A stretch of 64,000 nt of DNA from Pseudobutyrivibrio sp. UBA3626. GTDB lineage: Bacteria > Bacillota > Clostridia > Lachnospirales > Lachnospiraceae. The position numbers were made by a program, and so were the translations under genes. Position 1 is the stretch's first letter; the number at the start of each line of letters is the position of its first letter. The stretch is from positions 211,423 through 275,422 of the forward strand of contig DFLF01000008.1 in assembly GCA_002373675.1 (NCBI GenBank). Direction: 5' to 3'. The notes beneath the pieces were generated by a model. It was not told the DNA's origin. It did not search any database and was given only the letters and a program-made list of their open reading frames with translations. Shown here piece after piece: positions 17,907 through 25,435 of the stretch.

Positions 17907-17935
17907 AACCTGTGATTCTTGTCACAGGTTAATTT
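17907..17935 (+). terminator. Hairpin terminator after sepF
   Basis: AACCTGTGA and TCACAGGTT form a perfect 9-bp stem with a TTCTTG loop, followed by AATTTTATATT. The T-tract is interrupted, so read-through into aroB is possible. Confidence 0.65.
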
Positions 17936-17964
17936 TATATTATACAAAACAAGGAAGTTAAATC

Positions 17965-19065
17965 ATGAATAAATTACTAGTTGTAAATAAAGGCAATATT
18001 GAGACAGAATATGATATTTCATTGAATGAAGATTTTAGTGGGCTTACAGATTATATTTCTAATAAACTGGGTAAAAAATACGCAAAGATTTGTATCGTTA
18101 CGGATTCAGAAGTGGCAAATATTTATCTTGACGAGGTTAAAACCCTATTAAACAACCTTGATTCGACAATATTTTCTCATGTTTTTGAAGCTGGCGAAGC
18201 CTCTAAAAATTGGGATACACTTAATAAATTATATGAAGATTTAATTAAATTCAAGATGGACAGAAATGACCTGCTTGTTGCTTTAGGTGGTGGTGTTGTT
18301 GGGGATTTAACAGGCTTTTGTGCTGCGACCTATCTTCGTGGTATAGATTATATTCAAGTTCCAACGACACTTCTTTCGCAAGTTGATTCTAGTATTGGCG
18401 GTAAAACGGCGATTGATTTTATGAAATACAAGAATATGGTGGGGGCTTTCTATATGCCAAGGCTTGTATATATCAACGTAAATACGCTTAAAACCCTTGA
18501 TTCTAAGCAGTTTAGTTCGGGTATGGGCGAAGTTATTAAGCATGGTCTTATTCAAGATAATCATTATTATGAGTATATCTGGAGTAATAAGGACAAAATC
18601 AAAAATAAGGCCGTAAATAGCCTCATAGAGCTAATTTATGGCAGTTGCCTTATAAAAGCCAGGGTAGTAGAAGAAGACCCCAAAGAAAAAGGAATTAGAG
18701 CGTATCTCAACTTTGGACATACTGTAGGTCACGCTATTGAAAAGCTAAGCGATTATAAGCTGTTTCATGGTGAATGTGTTGCACTTGGTATGATGTCTTC
18801 TTTGTATATCTCTAACAAATTAGGGTTTGTTAGTAAAGAAGAGGTGGATAATGTAAGGAAGTTACTTGATTTTTTTGATTTACGAACCCGTTTAGATACC
18901 AGTGATTTTGACAAAAAAGCAGTATTAGAAGCCACAAAATCTGATAAAAAAATGGACAATAATCGTATTAAATTTGTTGTCTTAAAAGAGATTGGAAGAG
19001 CAGAGATTAATCGCGATTTAAGCGACGAAATGTTGCTTAAATCTATTTCATATATTCTTGAATAA
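17965..19065 (+). CDS. aroB: 3-dehydroquinate synthase AroB
   Basis: AroB converts DAHP to 3-dehydroquinate, the second step of the shikimate pathway. The 366-residue protein has the NAD-binding stretch LVALGGGVVGDLTGF near residue 96. The catalytic stretch VPTTLLSQVDSSIGGKTAI lies near residue 132. The metal ligands are in GEVIKHG (Glu), NFGHTVGHAIE and FHGECVALG (His). AAGGAAG precedes the ATG. It stands alone among cell-envelope genes with no other shikimate gene nearby, which is an unusual placement. Its end lies 10 bp before lspA. Confidence 0.96.
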   Translation: MNKLLVVNKGNIETEYDISLNEDFSGLTDYISNKLGKKYAKICIVTDSEVANIYLDEVKTLLNNLDSTIFSHVFEAGEASKNWDTLNKLYEDLIKFKMDRNDLLVALGGGVVGDLTGFCAATYLRGIDYIQVPTTLLSQVDSSIGGKTAIDFMKYKNMVGAFYMPRLVYINVNTLKTLDSKQFSSGMGEVIKHGLIQDNHYYEYIWSNKDKIKNKAVNSLIELIYGSCLIKARVVEEDPKEKGIRAYLNFGHTVGHAIEKLSDYKLFHGECVALGMMSSLYISNKLGFVSKEEVDNVRKLLDFFDLRTRLDTSDFDKKAVLEATKSDKKMDNNRIKFVVLKEIGRAEINRDLSDEMLLKSISYILE

Positions 19066-19075
19066 GGTTGTTAAA

Positions 19076-19594
19076 ATGGACGAAAAGAAGATTAAAATTA
19101 GACCGCTGATATCGGTTTTGATTATTGGTTTATTATTTGCAATTGACCAGGTTTCTAAGTCTTTTGCCTATAACTATCTATACTTAAATGGTGAGGAATC
19201 AGCTTTAAAAAACGCCATATTTTCCTTGTATTATGTGGAGAATACAGGCATTTCTTTTTCTATGCTTAATTCAAAAATGGCACTTATAATTATAATTACA
19301 TCAATAATCTTGGCCATTCTTGTATATGTACTTTTAAGGACACCAAAATACAAGTATTATATGCCTTTTTCCTGTGTGCTTTCTGTTATTATTGCAGGTG
19401 CAATTGGCAATTTGTATGATCGGATTTTCAGAGGGTATGTAATTGATTTTATAATGCTTGAATTCATTGATTTTCCTGTGTTTAATTTTGCTGATATTTG
19501 CGTCTGTGTTGGACTTTTTGTACTTGTTATTCTTATATTTTTTAAGTATAAAGATAAGGATTTTGATTTTATTTTTAAATTTAAGGGCAAATAG
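19076..19594 (+). CDS. lspA: Lipoprotein signal peptidase LspA
   Basis: LspA cleaves prolipoprotein signal peptides at the membrane. From ATG 19076, which has AAGG 8 bases upstream, the product is 172 residues with four membrane segments. A TTG at 19058 inside aroB is possible but adds only six residues. Catalytic Asp residues are seen in NLYDRIFRGYVIDFI and in FNFADICV. The asparagine motif reads VENTGISFSML, close to the usual NxGAAFS form. It is followed by rluD with a 1-bp overlap, the standard lspA-rluD pair. Confidence 0.95.
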   Translation: MDEKKIKIRPLISVLIIGLLFAIDQVSKSFAYNYLYLNGEESALKNAIFSLYYVENTGISFSMLNSKMALIIIITSIILAILVYVLLRTPKYKYYMPFSCVLSVIIAGAIGNLYDRIFRGYVIDFIMLEFIDFPVFNFADICVCVGLFVLVILIFFKYKDKDFDFIFKFKGK

Positions 19595-20544
19595 TGGTGG
19601 AAAGTATAACTATAAACGAAGAGCAATCTAATAATAGACTTGATAAGTTCCTTAATGAGTGCTATATGGATTTATCAAGAAATCATATAAAAAACTGCAT
19701 TAAAGATGGCAAAATACTTGTTAATAACAATAAAGTGAAGGCTGGATATTCTTTAAAAAATGGCGATATTGTCAGCATTTTAGATATTGAGCCAAAAGAA
19801 ATTGATATTGCAGCTCAAGATATTCCCTTAGATATTCTCTATGAAGATGGTGATGTACTTGTTGTAAATAAGCCAAAAGATATGGTTGTACACCCGGCTC
19901 CGGGGCATTACGATAACACTCTTGTAAATGCAATAATGTATTATTGCAAAGAGGATTTATCAGGGATAAATGGCGAAATCAGGCCGGGGATAGTGCATAG
20001 AATTGATAAGGATACTACAGGCTCCTTGATTGTCTGTAAGAACGACAAAGCTCATAATTATATAGCAGAACAAATCAAAGAACATAGTATTCTTAGACAA
20101 TATATTGGCATTTGCGTAGGCCATTTTAATACTCCTGAAGGCGTAGTCGATAAACCTGTTGGCAGATCTTCAAGCGATAGGAAGAAAATGTGCGTAAATG
20201 CAAAGAATAGTAAGGAAGCGTGTACATTTTATAGAGTTATTTCGCAAAATGATAAATATTCTCTGGTAGAATTTACATTAAAAACCGGTAGAACACATCA
20301 GATTAGAGTCCATATGTCGAGTATTAATCATCCACTTCTGGGAGATGAGGTATATGGTACAAAGAAGTTTGCAAAGTCTATCTGCGGAGTAAATCTAATG
20401 GGACAATGTCTTCATGCCAAGACAATTGGATTTAATTTGCCAAGTACAAAAGAGTTTGTGAAAATTGAAGCACCTCTACCTGAGTATATGGAAACTCTAA
20501 TAGATAAATTGGAACTGAAGCAGTCTCAGAATGGGAGAACGTAG
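19594..20544 (+). CDS. rluD: RluD-family 23S rRNA pseudouridine synthase
   Basis: This enzyme isomerises uridines to pseudouridine in large-subunit rRNA. The 316-residue product has an N-terminal S4 RNA-binding domain (RLDKFLNECYMDLSRNHIKN) and a catalytic domain with GIVHRIDKDTTGSLIV near residue 132, where the Asp after RI is the nucleophile. LKTGRTHQIRVHM lies near residue 230. The start is one of two adjacent GTG codons and overlaps the lspA stop by one base. A second family member is at 38275, so the exact target of each is not certain. Confidence 0.92.
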   Translation: MVESITINEEQSNNRLDKFLNECYMDLSRNHIKNCIKDGKILVNNNKVKAGYSLKNGDIVSILDIEPKEIDIAAQDIPLDILYEDGDVLVVNKPKDMVVHPAPGHYDNTLVNAIMYYCKEDLSGINGEIRPGIVHRIDKDTTGSLIVCKNDKAHNYIAEQIKEHSILRQYIGICVGHFNTPEGVVDKPVGRSSSDRKKMCVNAKNSKEACTFYRVISQNDKYSLVEFTLKTGRTHQIRVHMSSINHPLLGDEVYGTKKFAKSICGVNLMGQCLHAKTIGFNLPSTKEFVKIEAPLPEYMETLIDKLELKQSQNGRT

Positions 20545-21267
20545 ATGGTGAATAAGAAGAAAATCATAATAATTGTTATAATAGGGATTGCGGCTGTTGT
20601 TTGCTCAGGGGTTTTATATTATTATCTCGTATTTATTGATAATAGTGGAAATAATTCAAAAAATACAGAGATTGACATGAATAATCCTGCCTATGTTGCT
20701 GAAATGAACAGTAGTAATAATAATGTAAATAAAGAAGATGAAATAACCAGAAATGAAGTCGTTGACTCAAATACCAACAACTTATTATCCGCTAAAATAA
20801 GCGAAAAAGTTAACTTGCTTAATGATGTCAAATTGGATAATATTAAGATATATAAAGCAAATAATCTTGGTGCTTCAACTACAGGCAATCCGTTGAATCA
20901 AGAATCAACTTATAATAATATTGAAAATACCATTAATAATGCAGATAACAATAGCCAAAATAATAATTTCAATAATTCTTCTGATATTCAGAATAATAAT
21001 GGTGCAAATAATTCAGAAAATGTAAATGTAATACTTGATCTTACGCTTAAACCAAGTAGTGATAATATGGAAACTGTGAGACAAGATATGGAAACTAAAG
21101 CAAATAATCTTGCTGTATCTATTGCAAATGAGAAGCCTAATATTATGATCGCAATTGTTAATTTTGGAGTTGATGGAAGGCCAAATGCAAAGGCATCTTT
21201 TACATTTGAAAGAAGCGGAAACAATATGTTTTTACAAGAATTTATGATGTCTAGTGATTTTAACTAG
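20545..21267 (+). CDS. Asn-rich membrane-anchored protein of unknown function
   Basis: The 240-residue product is not recognised. It has a basic start (MVNKKK), one membrane segment at about residues 7-29, and a long low-complexity stretch rich in Asn and Ser around residues 30-165. A folded-looking C-terminal domain of about 75 residues follows (from VILDLTLKPSSDNM), ending in an alternating hydrophobic pattern, NIMIAIVNFGVDG. This layout suggests an anchored extracytoplasmic domain on a flexible stalk. The ATG directly follows the rluD stop, so it is probably co-transcribed with lspA-rluD. The C-terminal domain may be an adhesion or envelope module, but no motif supports a firm call. Confidence 0.6.
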   Translation: MVNKKKIIIIVIIGIAAVVCSGVLYYYLVFIDNSGNNSKNTEIDMNNPAYVAEMNSSNNNVNKEDEITRNEVVDSNTNNLLSAKISEKVNLLNDVKLDNIKIYKANNLGASTTGNPLNQESTYNNIENTINNADNNSQNNNFNNSSDIQNNNGANNSENVNVILDLTLKPSSDNMETVRQDMETKANNLAVSIANEKPNIMIAIVNFGVDGRPNAKASFTFERSGNNMFLQEFMMSSDFN

Positions 21268-21287
21268 TTATTCGACAGAGGTGAAGT

Positions 21288-21737
21288 ATGCGATTAGTAG
21301 TACAAAGAGTTAAAGAAGCAACATGTATTATAGATAATGAGGTGAAATCTTCAATAACTCAAGGATATATGGTTCTTCTTGGTATATCTAATGATGATAA
21401 TAAGGAAATTGCTGATAAAATGATACGTAAACTTCTTAATTTACGTATTTTTGAAGATGAAAATGGTAAAACAAACCTTTCAATAGATAAGATTAAAGGT
21501 GAAATAATGATTATTTCGCAATTTACCTTATACGCAAACTGTAAAAAAGGAAACAGACCTTCATTTATTGAAGCCGGTTCACCTGATATGGCAAATGAAT
21601 TATATGAATATGTAATTGATAAAATAAAAAGTGTAGGAATTAAAGTTGCATCCGGTGAGTTTGGTGCAGATATGAAAATAAGCTTAATTAATGATGGACC
21701 ATTTACAATTTGTTTAGATTCTAATGAATTATTTTGA
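21288..21737 (+). CDS. dtd: D-aminoacyl-tRNA deacylase Dtd
   Basis: Dtd removes D-amino acids wrongly attached to tRNA. The 149-residue length is normal. Family signatures are MRLVVQRVKEATC at the start, the catalytic loop SQFTLYA near residue 78, RPSFIEAGSPD, and NDGPFT near residue 138. It starts 20 bp after the preceding gene with GAGGTG ahead of the ATG. A stem-loop (21765-21798) follows 27 bp after its stop. Confidence 0.95.
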   Translation: MRLVVQRVKEATCIIDNEVKSSITQGYMVLLGISNDDNKEIADKMIRKLLNLRIFEDENGKTNLSIDKIKGEIMIISQFTLYANCKKGNRPSFIEAGSPDMANELYEYVIDKIKSVGIKVASGEFGADMKISLINDGPFTICLDSNELF

Positions 21738-21764
21738 CAAAAGAGAAGTAATGAGCTAATATAT

Positions 21765-21798
21765 ATCTATGTGATAAATATCAGTTTATCATATAGAT
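21765..21798 (+). terminator. Stem-loop after dtd, possible terminator
   Basis: ATCTATGTGATAAA and TTTATCATATAGAT form a 14-bp stem with a single G-T pair and a six-base loop. There is no T-tract on the dtd side, so intrinsic termination is uncertain. It may instead stabilise the 3' end or be part of the repeat region that follows. Confidence 0.45.
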
Positions 21799-21851
21799 AG
21801 CGTGTGGAAAGTACAATATGTAGTATATAGCTTCGGATTTATTTACTATTA

Positions 21852-22135
21852 GACGCAAGCTTGTGTTGAGTTTTATTATGTAACTATATGTAATAATATA
21901 TCTACTTAATAATTCTTCGCTAAGTATTTATAAGAAATTGTTATTATTGTTTTGTTAATATTTAATACCAACCGGTCCTCGATTCGCCGTCCAGGCGACT
22001 CGGACCTATTTCCAACATCCATGTTGGAAATTTCTTACTTAGAACAATTTCTAATAAATCCTAAGCTCGAATTAAATGTCGTAGATATATTATTACATTT
22101 AGTTACATGCTAATAATCTCATGCCAAGCTTATGT
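21852..22135. repeat. Long imperfect inverted repeat with central hairpins (MITE-like or structured RNA)
   Basis: The 518-bp gap between dtd and the tyrosine recombinase holds two arms of about 95 bases (21852-21946 and 22042-22135) that are inverted copies of each other, roughly three quarters identical by eye. The best block is GTAGATATATTATTACAT at 22081-22098, matched in reverse at 21886-21903. Between the arms are two compact stems. One is GC-rich, opening at GGTCC near 21974 and closing at GGACC near 22005. The other is TTTCCAACAT paired with ATGTTGGAAA near 22009-22030. No coding frame is evident. The design resembles the element at 59987-60306, although the arm sequences differ. Confidence 0.7.
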
Positions 22136-22255
22136 ATATAAAAAATGACGGCTTGATTCTATAATTATTATCAATATTAGATCCTAAAAACGCCATACAG
22201 AGCCGCTATCTGAATTAATATAAATTTTATAATAATAAACTACAAAGGAGAAATC

Positions 22256-23317
22256 ATGGGAAAAGATTCAGAATTTTATAAAAATAAGAATAAAAATAAA
22301 AAAATCAAGCTTCGTTCGCTTATAAATGAGCTACCTGGTTTTGCTAAAGATTATATTCATAGTAAGGAAGTTACTGCTCAAACAAGTACTTTAATTAGTT
22401 ATTGCTATGATCTTTTAACGTTTTTTAGATTTCTTCAAAGTAACAATCCTAGCCTTAAAAGCAAAGAAATCGTTGATTTTGACTTTAAACTATTAGAATC
22501 TATTACTTCTGAAGATATTATTGAATATCAGCGTTATTTAGAGTTAAATGTTGATGGTGAGCTTCATGAGAACGGTAAAAAGGCAATCGCCCGTAAAATG
22601 ACAAGTTTACGTGGCCTTTATGAGTATCATTATATGCATAAGAACATTTCCGAGAATCCAATGCTTCTTGTGCCTCTTCCTCATATAAAAAAGGATAAAA
22701 ATATAGTTAGAATGAATAATTATGAGGTTCAATCCATATTACAGGCTATAGAAATGGGAAATGCCAATATGACCGAAAGACAGCGAAAATACGTGAAAAA
22801 AACACAAAAACGTGATCTGGCAATTCTCACATTAATGCTTAATACGGGTATTCGTGTCAGTGAATGCAATGGACTGGATCTTATAGATGTTGATTTTGTT
22901 GTTAATTCTTTAACAATAGTTAGGAAAGGTGGCGGTCAGGATGTAATCTACTTCGGAAATGACGTTCATAACGCGTTATATGACTATGTAGAGACAGAAA
23001 GAAAACTTATTAATCCTGTTGAAGGCCATGAAAAAGCTTTATTCTATTCACTTCAAGGCAAACGAATAAGTGTTAATGCTATAGAAAATCTTGTGAAAAA
23101 ATATGCCAGAATGGCTGTTCCAAACAAAAAAATAACGCCTCATAAGCTTAGAAGTACGTACGGTACTGCCCTATATCGTGAAACCGGTGATATAAGGCTT
23201 GTAGCAGACGTATTAGGCCATGAAAACGTTAATACTACCATTGACTACTATGCTGCTATAGAAGACGAACATAAGCGCCAGGCAGCAAATGCTGTTAATT
23301 TTCAGAGGAAAGATTAA
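22256..23317 (+). CDS. Tyrosine recombinase (XerC/XerD-like)
   Basis: The 353-residue product is a site-specific recombinase. It has an N-terminal SAM-like DNA-binding domain (residues ~25-130) and a catalytic domain with the expected residues: Arg in NTGIRVSECNGLDL near residue 198, HKLRSTYGTALY near residue 297 (HxxR), LGHENVNTTIDYY near residue 321 (His and the nucleophile Tyr). CAAAGGAG precedes the ATG. It is longer than most XerC/D proteins (about 300). Its position near lexA is seen in related genomes, so it may be the host chromosome-dimer recombinase, but the adjacent inverted-repeat element leaves a mobile role open. It ends 23 bp inside the convergent plsC gene. Confidence 0.88.
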   Translation: MGKDSEFYKNKNKNKKIKLRSLINELPGFAKDYIHSKEVTAQTSTLISYCYDLLTFFRFLQSNNPSLKSKEIVDFDFKLLESITSEDIIEYQRYLELNVDGELHENGKKAIARKMTSLRGLYEYHYMHKNISENPMLLVPLPHIKKDKNIVRMNNYEVQSILQAIEMGNANMTERQRKYVKKTQKRDLAILTLMLNTGIRVSECNGLDLIDVDFVVNSLTIVRKGGGQDVIYFGNDVHNALYDYVETERKLINPVEGHEKALFYSLQGKRISVNAIENLVKKYARMAVPNKKITPHKLRSTYGTALYRETGDIRLVADVLGHENVNTTIDYYAAIEDEHKRQAANAVNFQRKD

Positions 23318-24047
23318 TAATTCTTTTTCGCTGTTCTACACCAAATTCTGCCATCTTGGCAATGATTCTTGATTTTACCTCTTCTGCAAGCTGCTGTGTA
23401 TTCATATCGGCATATTCTTCTGGCATAATTGGTTCTAAGAATATTACCTTATTCTTAACAGGCTTAATTGAGAATGAATTAAACGCTTTATATGTATCGA
23501 TTAAGCATACAGGAACAACAGGCACCTTTGCTTTCGTAGCACTCTTGAAGCTCCCCGGTTTAAATTCCTGCAAAGTATTACGATTATTGCTATATCCACC
23601 TTCTGGGAAAATAATATATTTCTTGCCGTTCTTTACTTCATTAACAAGGTCGTTAATTACAGTCAGAGCCTGTCTTACATTGTCAATCTCCATTCTTTTT
23701 GCGTCCATAAGATTAACAAGTTCTCGCACCATGAACATATATGATTTCTTCTTGTCCATAACAAAGGAACAAGGTGCTTCATGACCACATACAATAGCCA
23801 GAACATCGTATTTACCTTGGTGGTTTGGAAACATCATATATCCACCTTCTTTGGGAAGATTCTCCATTCCAAAGCATTCAGTCTTAATGTGACCGGTTTC
23901 TCTTACGTATTTAAATGTCTTTTTTGCCATTAAATAACGCATTTCAGGCGAATATTTGTCGGGATTAGAAGCCATCCTTCTTAATTTAGTTACCAGATAT
24001 GGAGCCCTAAACATATTCAATAAAAGAACATATATAAAGCGAAACAT
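23295..24047 (-). CDS. plsC: 1-acyl-sn-glycerol-3-phosphate acyltransferase family protein
   Basis: This enzyme family acylates lysophosphatidate in phospholipid synthesis at the membrane. The 250-residue protein shows the HX4D motif in FPNHQGKYDVLA near residue 74, the glycerol-phosphate site FPEGGYS near residue 150, and VVPVCLIDTY further on. A hydrophobic N-terminal segment suggests membrane association. A strong promoter lies upstream at 24103-24131. Its 3' end overlaps the 3' end of the tyrosine recombinase gene by 23 bp on the opposite strand. Confidence 0.9.
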   Translation of the reverse strand: MFRFIYVLLLNMFRAPYLVTKLRRMASNPDKYSPEMRYLMAKKTFKYVRETGHIKTECFGMENLPKEGGYMMFPNHQGKYDVLAIVCGHEAPCSFVMDKKKSYMFMVRELVNLMDAKRMEIDNVRQALTVINDLVNEVKNGKKYIIFPEGGYSNNRNTLQEFKPGSFKSATKAKVPVVPVCLIDTYKAFNSFSIKPVKNKVIFLEPIMPEEYADMNTQQLAEEVKSRIIAKMAEFGVEQRKRIINLSSEN

Positions 24048-24102
24048 TTTTCCCTCGATTCTATAGATTATAATGCAAATATCTATATCTTATTTAAATA
24101 AA

Positions 24103-24131
24103 ATTATAATATGACAGGCTCTATTTTTCAA
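24103..24131 (-). promoter_or_regulatory. Sigma-A promoter for plsC
   Basis: Read on the minus strand, TTGAAA and TATAAT are separated by exactly 17 bases. The -10 box is perfect and the -35 box has one mismatch. It lies 55 bases before the plsC ATG. Confidence 0.75.
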
Positions 24132-24179
24132 GGAAAACGGGAATTAACTATGTAGTATATAATTCGGATATAATTAACT

Positions 24180-24794
24180 CTAGAAGAATCTCATTACTCC
24201 AAATACTTTGCCAAGAATCAGGCAATCATCTACAATAATTGGATCCATATCGTCATTCTCGGGTTGTAATCTAATATGTCCGTCTTCTTTATAAAACGTC
24301 TTGACTGTTGCAGAGTCGTCTACAAGAGCAACTACAATATCACCATTCTGAGCAGTTTTGCATTGTTTAACTAGTATGGTATCTTTATCAAAAATTCCTA
24401 TATTAATCATACTATCGCCCTTTACTCTAAGCATAAAGGACTGCTCATTAGGCATATATTCTGAAGGAATGGGAAAATAACTCTCAATGTTTTGTACAGC
24501 AAGAAGCGGCTGTCCGGCAGCAACCTGTCCAACCATAGGCACAGATACAGTCTCTCTTCTTAACATATTATAATTGTCATCAATTATCTCGATTGCTCTA
24601 GGTTTACTTTCATCACGCTTGATGTAGCCATTCTTTTCTAATTTCTCTAAATGCTGAAATACAGATGATGTAGACTTAAGATTAACTGCTTCACAGATTT
24701 CTCTTACTGTTGGAGGATAACCTGTGCTGAGAATTGTATTCTTAAGATAATCAAGTATTTCCTGCTGTTTTGCTGATATTTTACCGTATTCCAT
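24180..24794 (-). CDS. lexA: LexA, SOS transcriptional repressor
   Basis: LexA represses DNA-damage genes and self-cleaves when RecA is activated. The ATG at 24794 has a perfect GGAGG 8 bases upstream and gives 204 residues beginning MEYGKISAKQQEIL. A longer reading to 24875 was rejected because it translates a repeat. The N-terminal winged helix includes GYPPTVREICEAV. The Ala-Gly cleavage site is in VGQVAAGQP near residue 95. The catalytic Ser is in GDSMI and the Lys in TVKTF. Palindromes resembling LexA operators fill the region upstream, so autoregulation is likely. Confidence 0.96.
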   Translation of the reverse strand: MEYGKISAKQQEILDYLKNTILSTGYPPTVREICEAVNLKSTSSVFQHLEKLEKNGYIKRDESKPRAIEIIDDNYNMLRRETVSVPMVGQVAAGQPLLAVQNIESYFPIPSEYMPNEQSFMLRVKGDSMINIGIFDKDTILVKQCKTAQNGDIVVALVDDSATVKTFYKEDGHIRLQPENDDMDPIIVDDCLILGKVFGVMRFF

Positions 24795-24853
24795 ATGGAA
24801 CCTCCTTATATTAATTCCTATTATAATACGCACCTCGCTTCGCTCGGAATGCT

Positions 24854-24894
24854 GTCTTAAGGCATCTTTCCGCAAGCGGGTCCCTCCTTAAGAC
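24854..24894. repeat. REP-like palindromic repeat, copy C
   Basis: GTCTTAAGG and CCTTAAGAC form the outer stem, with an inner CCGC/GCGG stem and the loop-side segment GTCCCTCCTTA. ACATATTGTAACA follows. The same 3' half (TCCCTCCTTA, then GACATATT and TAACA) occurs in the copy at 59906-59949. It lies between the lexA start and its operator region, where it would be in the lexA 5' untranslated region if the promoter is further upstream. Confidence 0.65.
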
Positions 24895-24908
24895 ATATTG
24901 TAACACAA

Positions 24909-25034
24909 CGAATGTATTTTCGCAAACAAATTTTCGGAACATATATTTGCGAAAATTTGTTCGAAAAGTTCTTGACAAACGAATGTTTGGTTGATAATAT
25001 ATGAACAGAACAAATGTTTACGAACATTTATTCG
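24909..25034. promoter_or_regulatory. Cluster of LexA-box-like palindromes between lexA and the LysM gene
   Basis: Three 14-mers fit CGAAC-N4-GTTCG with one or two mismatches in total: CGAATGTATTTTCG (24909-24922), CGAAAATTTGTTCG (24950-24963) and CGAACATTTATTCG (25021-25034). Two more have the core form with weaker ends: AAACGAATGTTT (24977-24988) and GAACAAATGTTT (25008-25019). Five operators in 126 bp on a divergent lexA / LysM spacer indicate LexA control of both genes. The match to a clostridial LexA consensus is from memory of that family. Confidence 0.75.
24972..25000 (+). promoter_or_regulatory. Sigma-A promoter of the YneA-like gene with embedded operator
   Basis: TTGACA and TAATAT are 17 bases apart. 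The palindrome AAACGAATGTTT occupies most of the spacer between them, so a bound LexA dimer would block RNA polymerase. The ATG of the LysM gene is 70 bases downstream. Confidence 0.8.
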
Positions 25035-25069
25035 GTTATTGGTTATAGTTTATAGAAAGAGGTATAGTT

Positions 25070-25417
25070 ATGAGAACAAGACAGACAAGGGCAAAGGTTT
25101 TATCATTAAGAAAAGGTTTATTTCTGGGAATCCATAAGAAATTAATAATTACAGGTTGTGTAATTATTGCTGTATTATCCCTTATTCTTCTGTTTAATGT
25201 GACATCATCTGCCAAGAATACATACAATTATAGTACTGTATATTCTAATGTATGTGTTGATGATGGGGATACTCTTTGGAATATTGCTACAGAGAATTAT
25301 TCTGTAGAATATGGGGATTTTGATGATTATATTAATGAGATACGAACACTTAATCATCTAAATGATAATGATAGAATTCATGCAGGTGAATATCTTGTAA
25401 TACCAGTATGCAAATAA
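25070..25417 (+). CDS. LysM-domain membrane protein, YneA-like SOS division inhibitor
   Basis: The 115-residue protein has a basic N-terminus, one membrane segment at about residues 25-43 (LIITGCVIIAVLSLILLF) and a C-terminal LysM domain with DDGDTLWNIATENY and HAGEYLVIPV. Size, layout and divergent placement next to lexA match YneA of Bacillus subtilis, which delays cell division during the SOS response. A LexA-type palindrome lies inside its promoter, supporting the same regulation. AAGAGG precedes the ATG. The division-inhibitor role is inferred from context and not from a diagnostic residue. Confidence 0.8.
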   Translation: MRTRQTRAKVLSLRKGLFLGIHKKLIITGCVIIAVLSLILLFNVTSSAKNTYNYSTVYSNVCVDDGDTLWNIATENYSVEYGDFDDYINEIRTLNHLNDNDRIHAGEYLVIPVCK

Positions 25418-25435
25418 TCTCTTTATATAAGTCTC

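Noticed and set aside
21815..21845. Repeat shared with 24150-24178 (TATGTAGTATATA, then TTCGGAT)
   Set aside because: The two AT-rich stretches are similar, but short enough that chance cannot be excluded, and the copies lie in different contexts.
21875..21895. dif-like half site (TTATTATGTAACT) near the tyrosine recombinase
   Set aside because: Only one half resembles a Firmicutes dif arm. No full 28-bp two-arm site is present, and the match is part of the longer inverted repeat.
21852..22135. Integron attC-like site
   Set aside because: Ends do not fit the R-box core pattern, and the recombinase lacks any visible integron-specific insertion.
23356..23784. 142-residue frame opposite plsC
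   Set aside because: It is fully antisense to a well-supported acyltransferase and has no ribosome site or family signature.
24795..24875. N-terminal extension of LexA starting further upstream
   Set aside because: It translates the REP-like repeat and its flank (RQHSERSEVR), while the ATG at 24794 has a perfect GGAGG and gives the standard LexA start.
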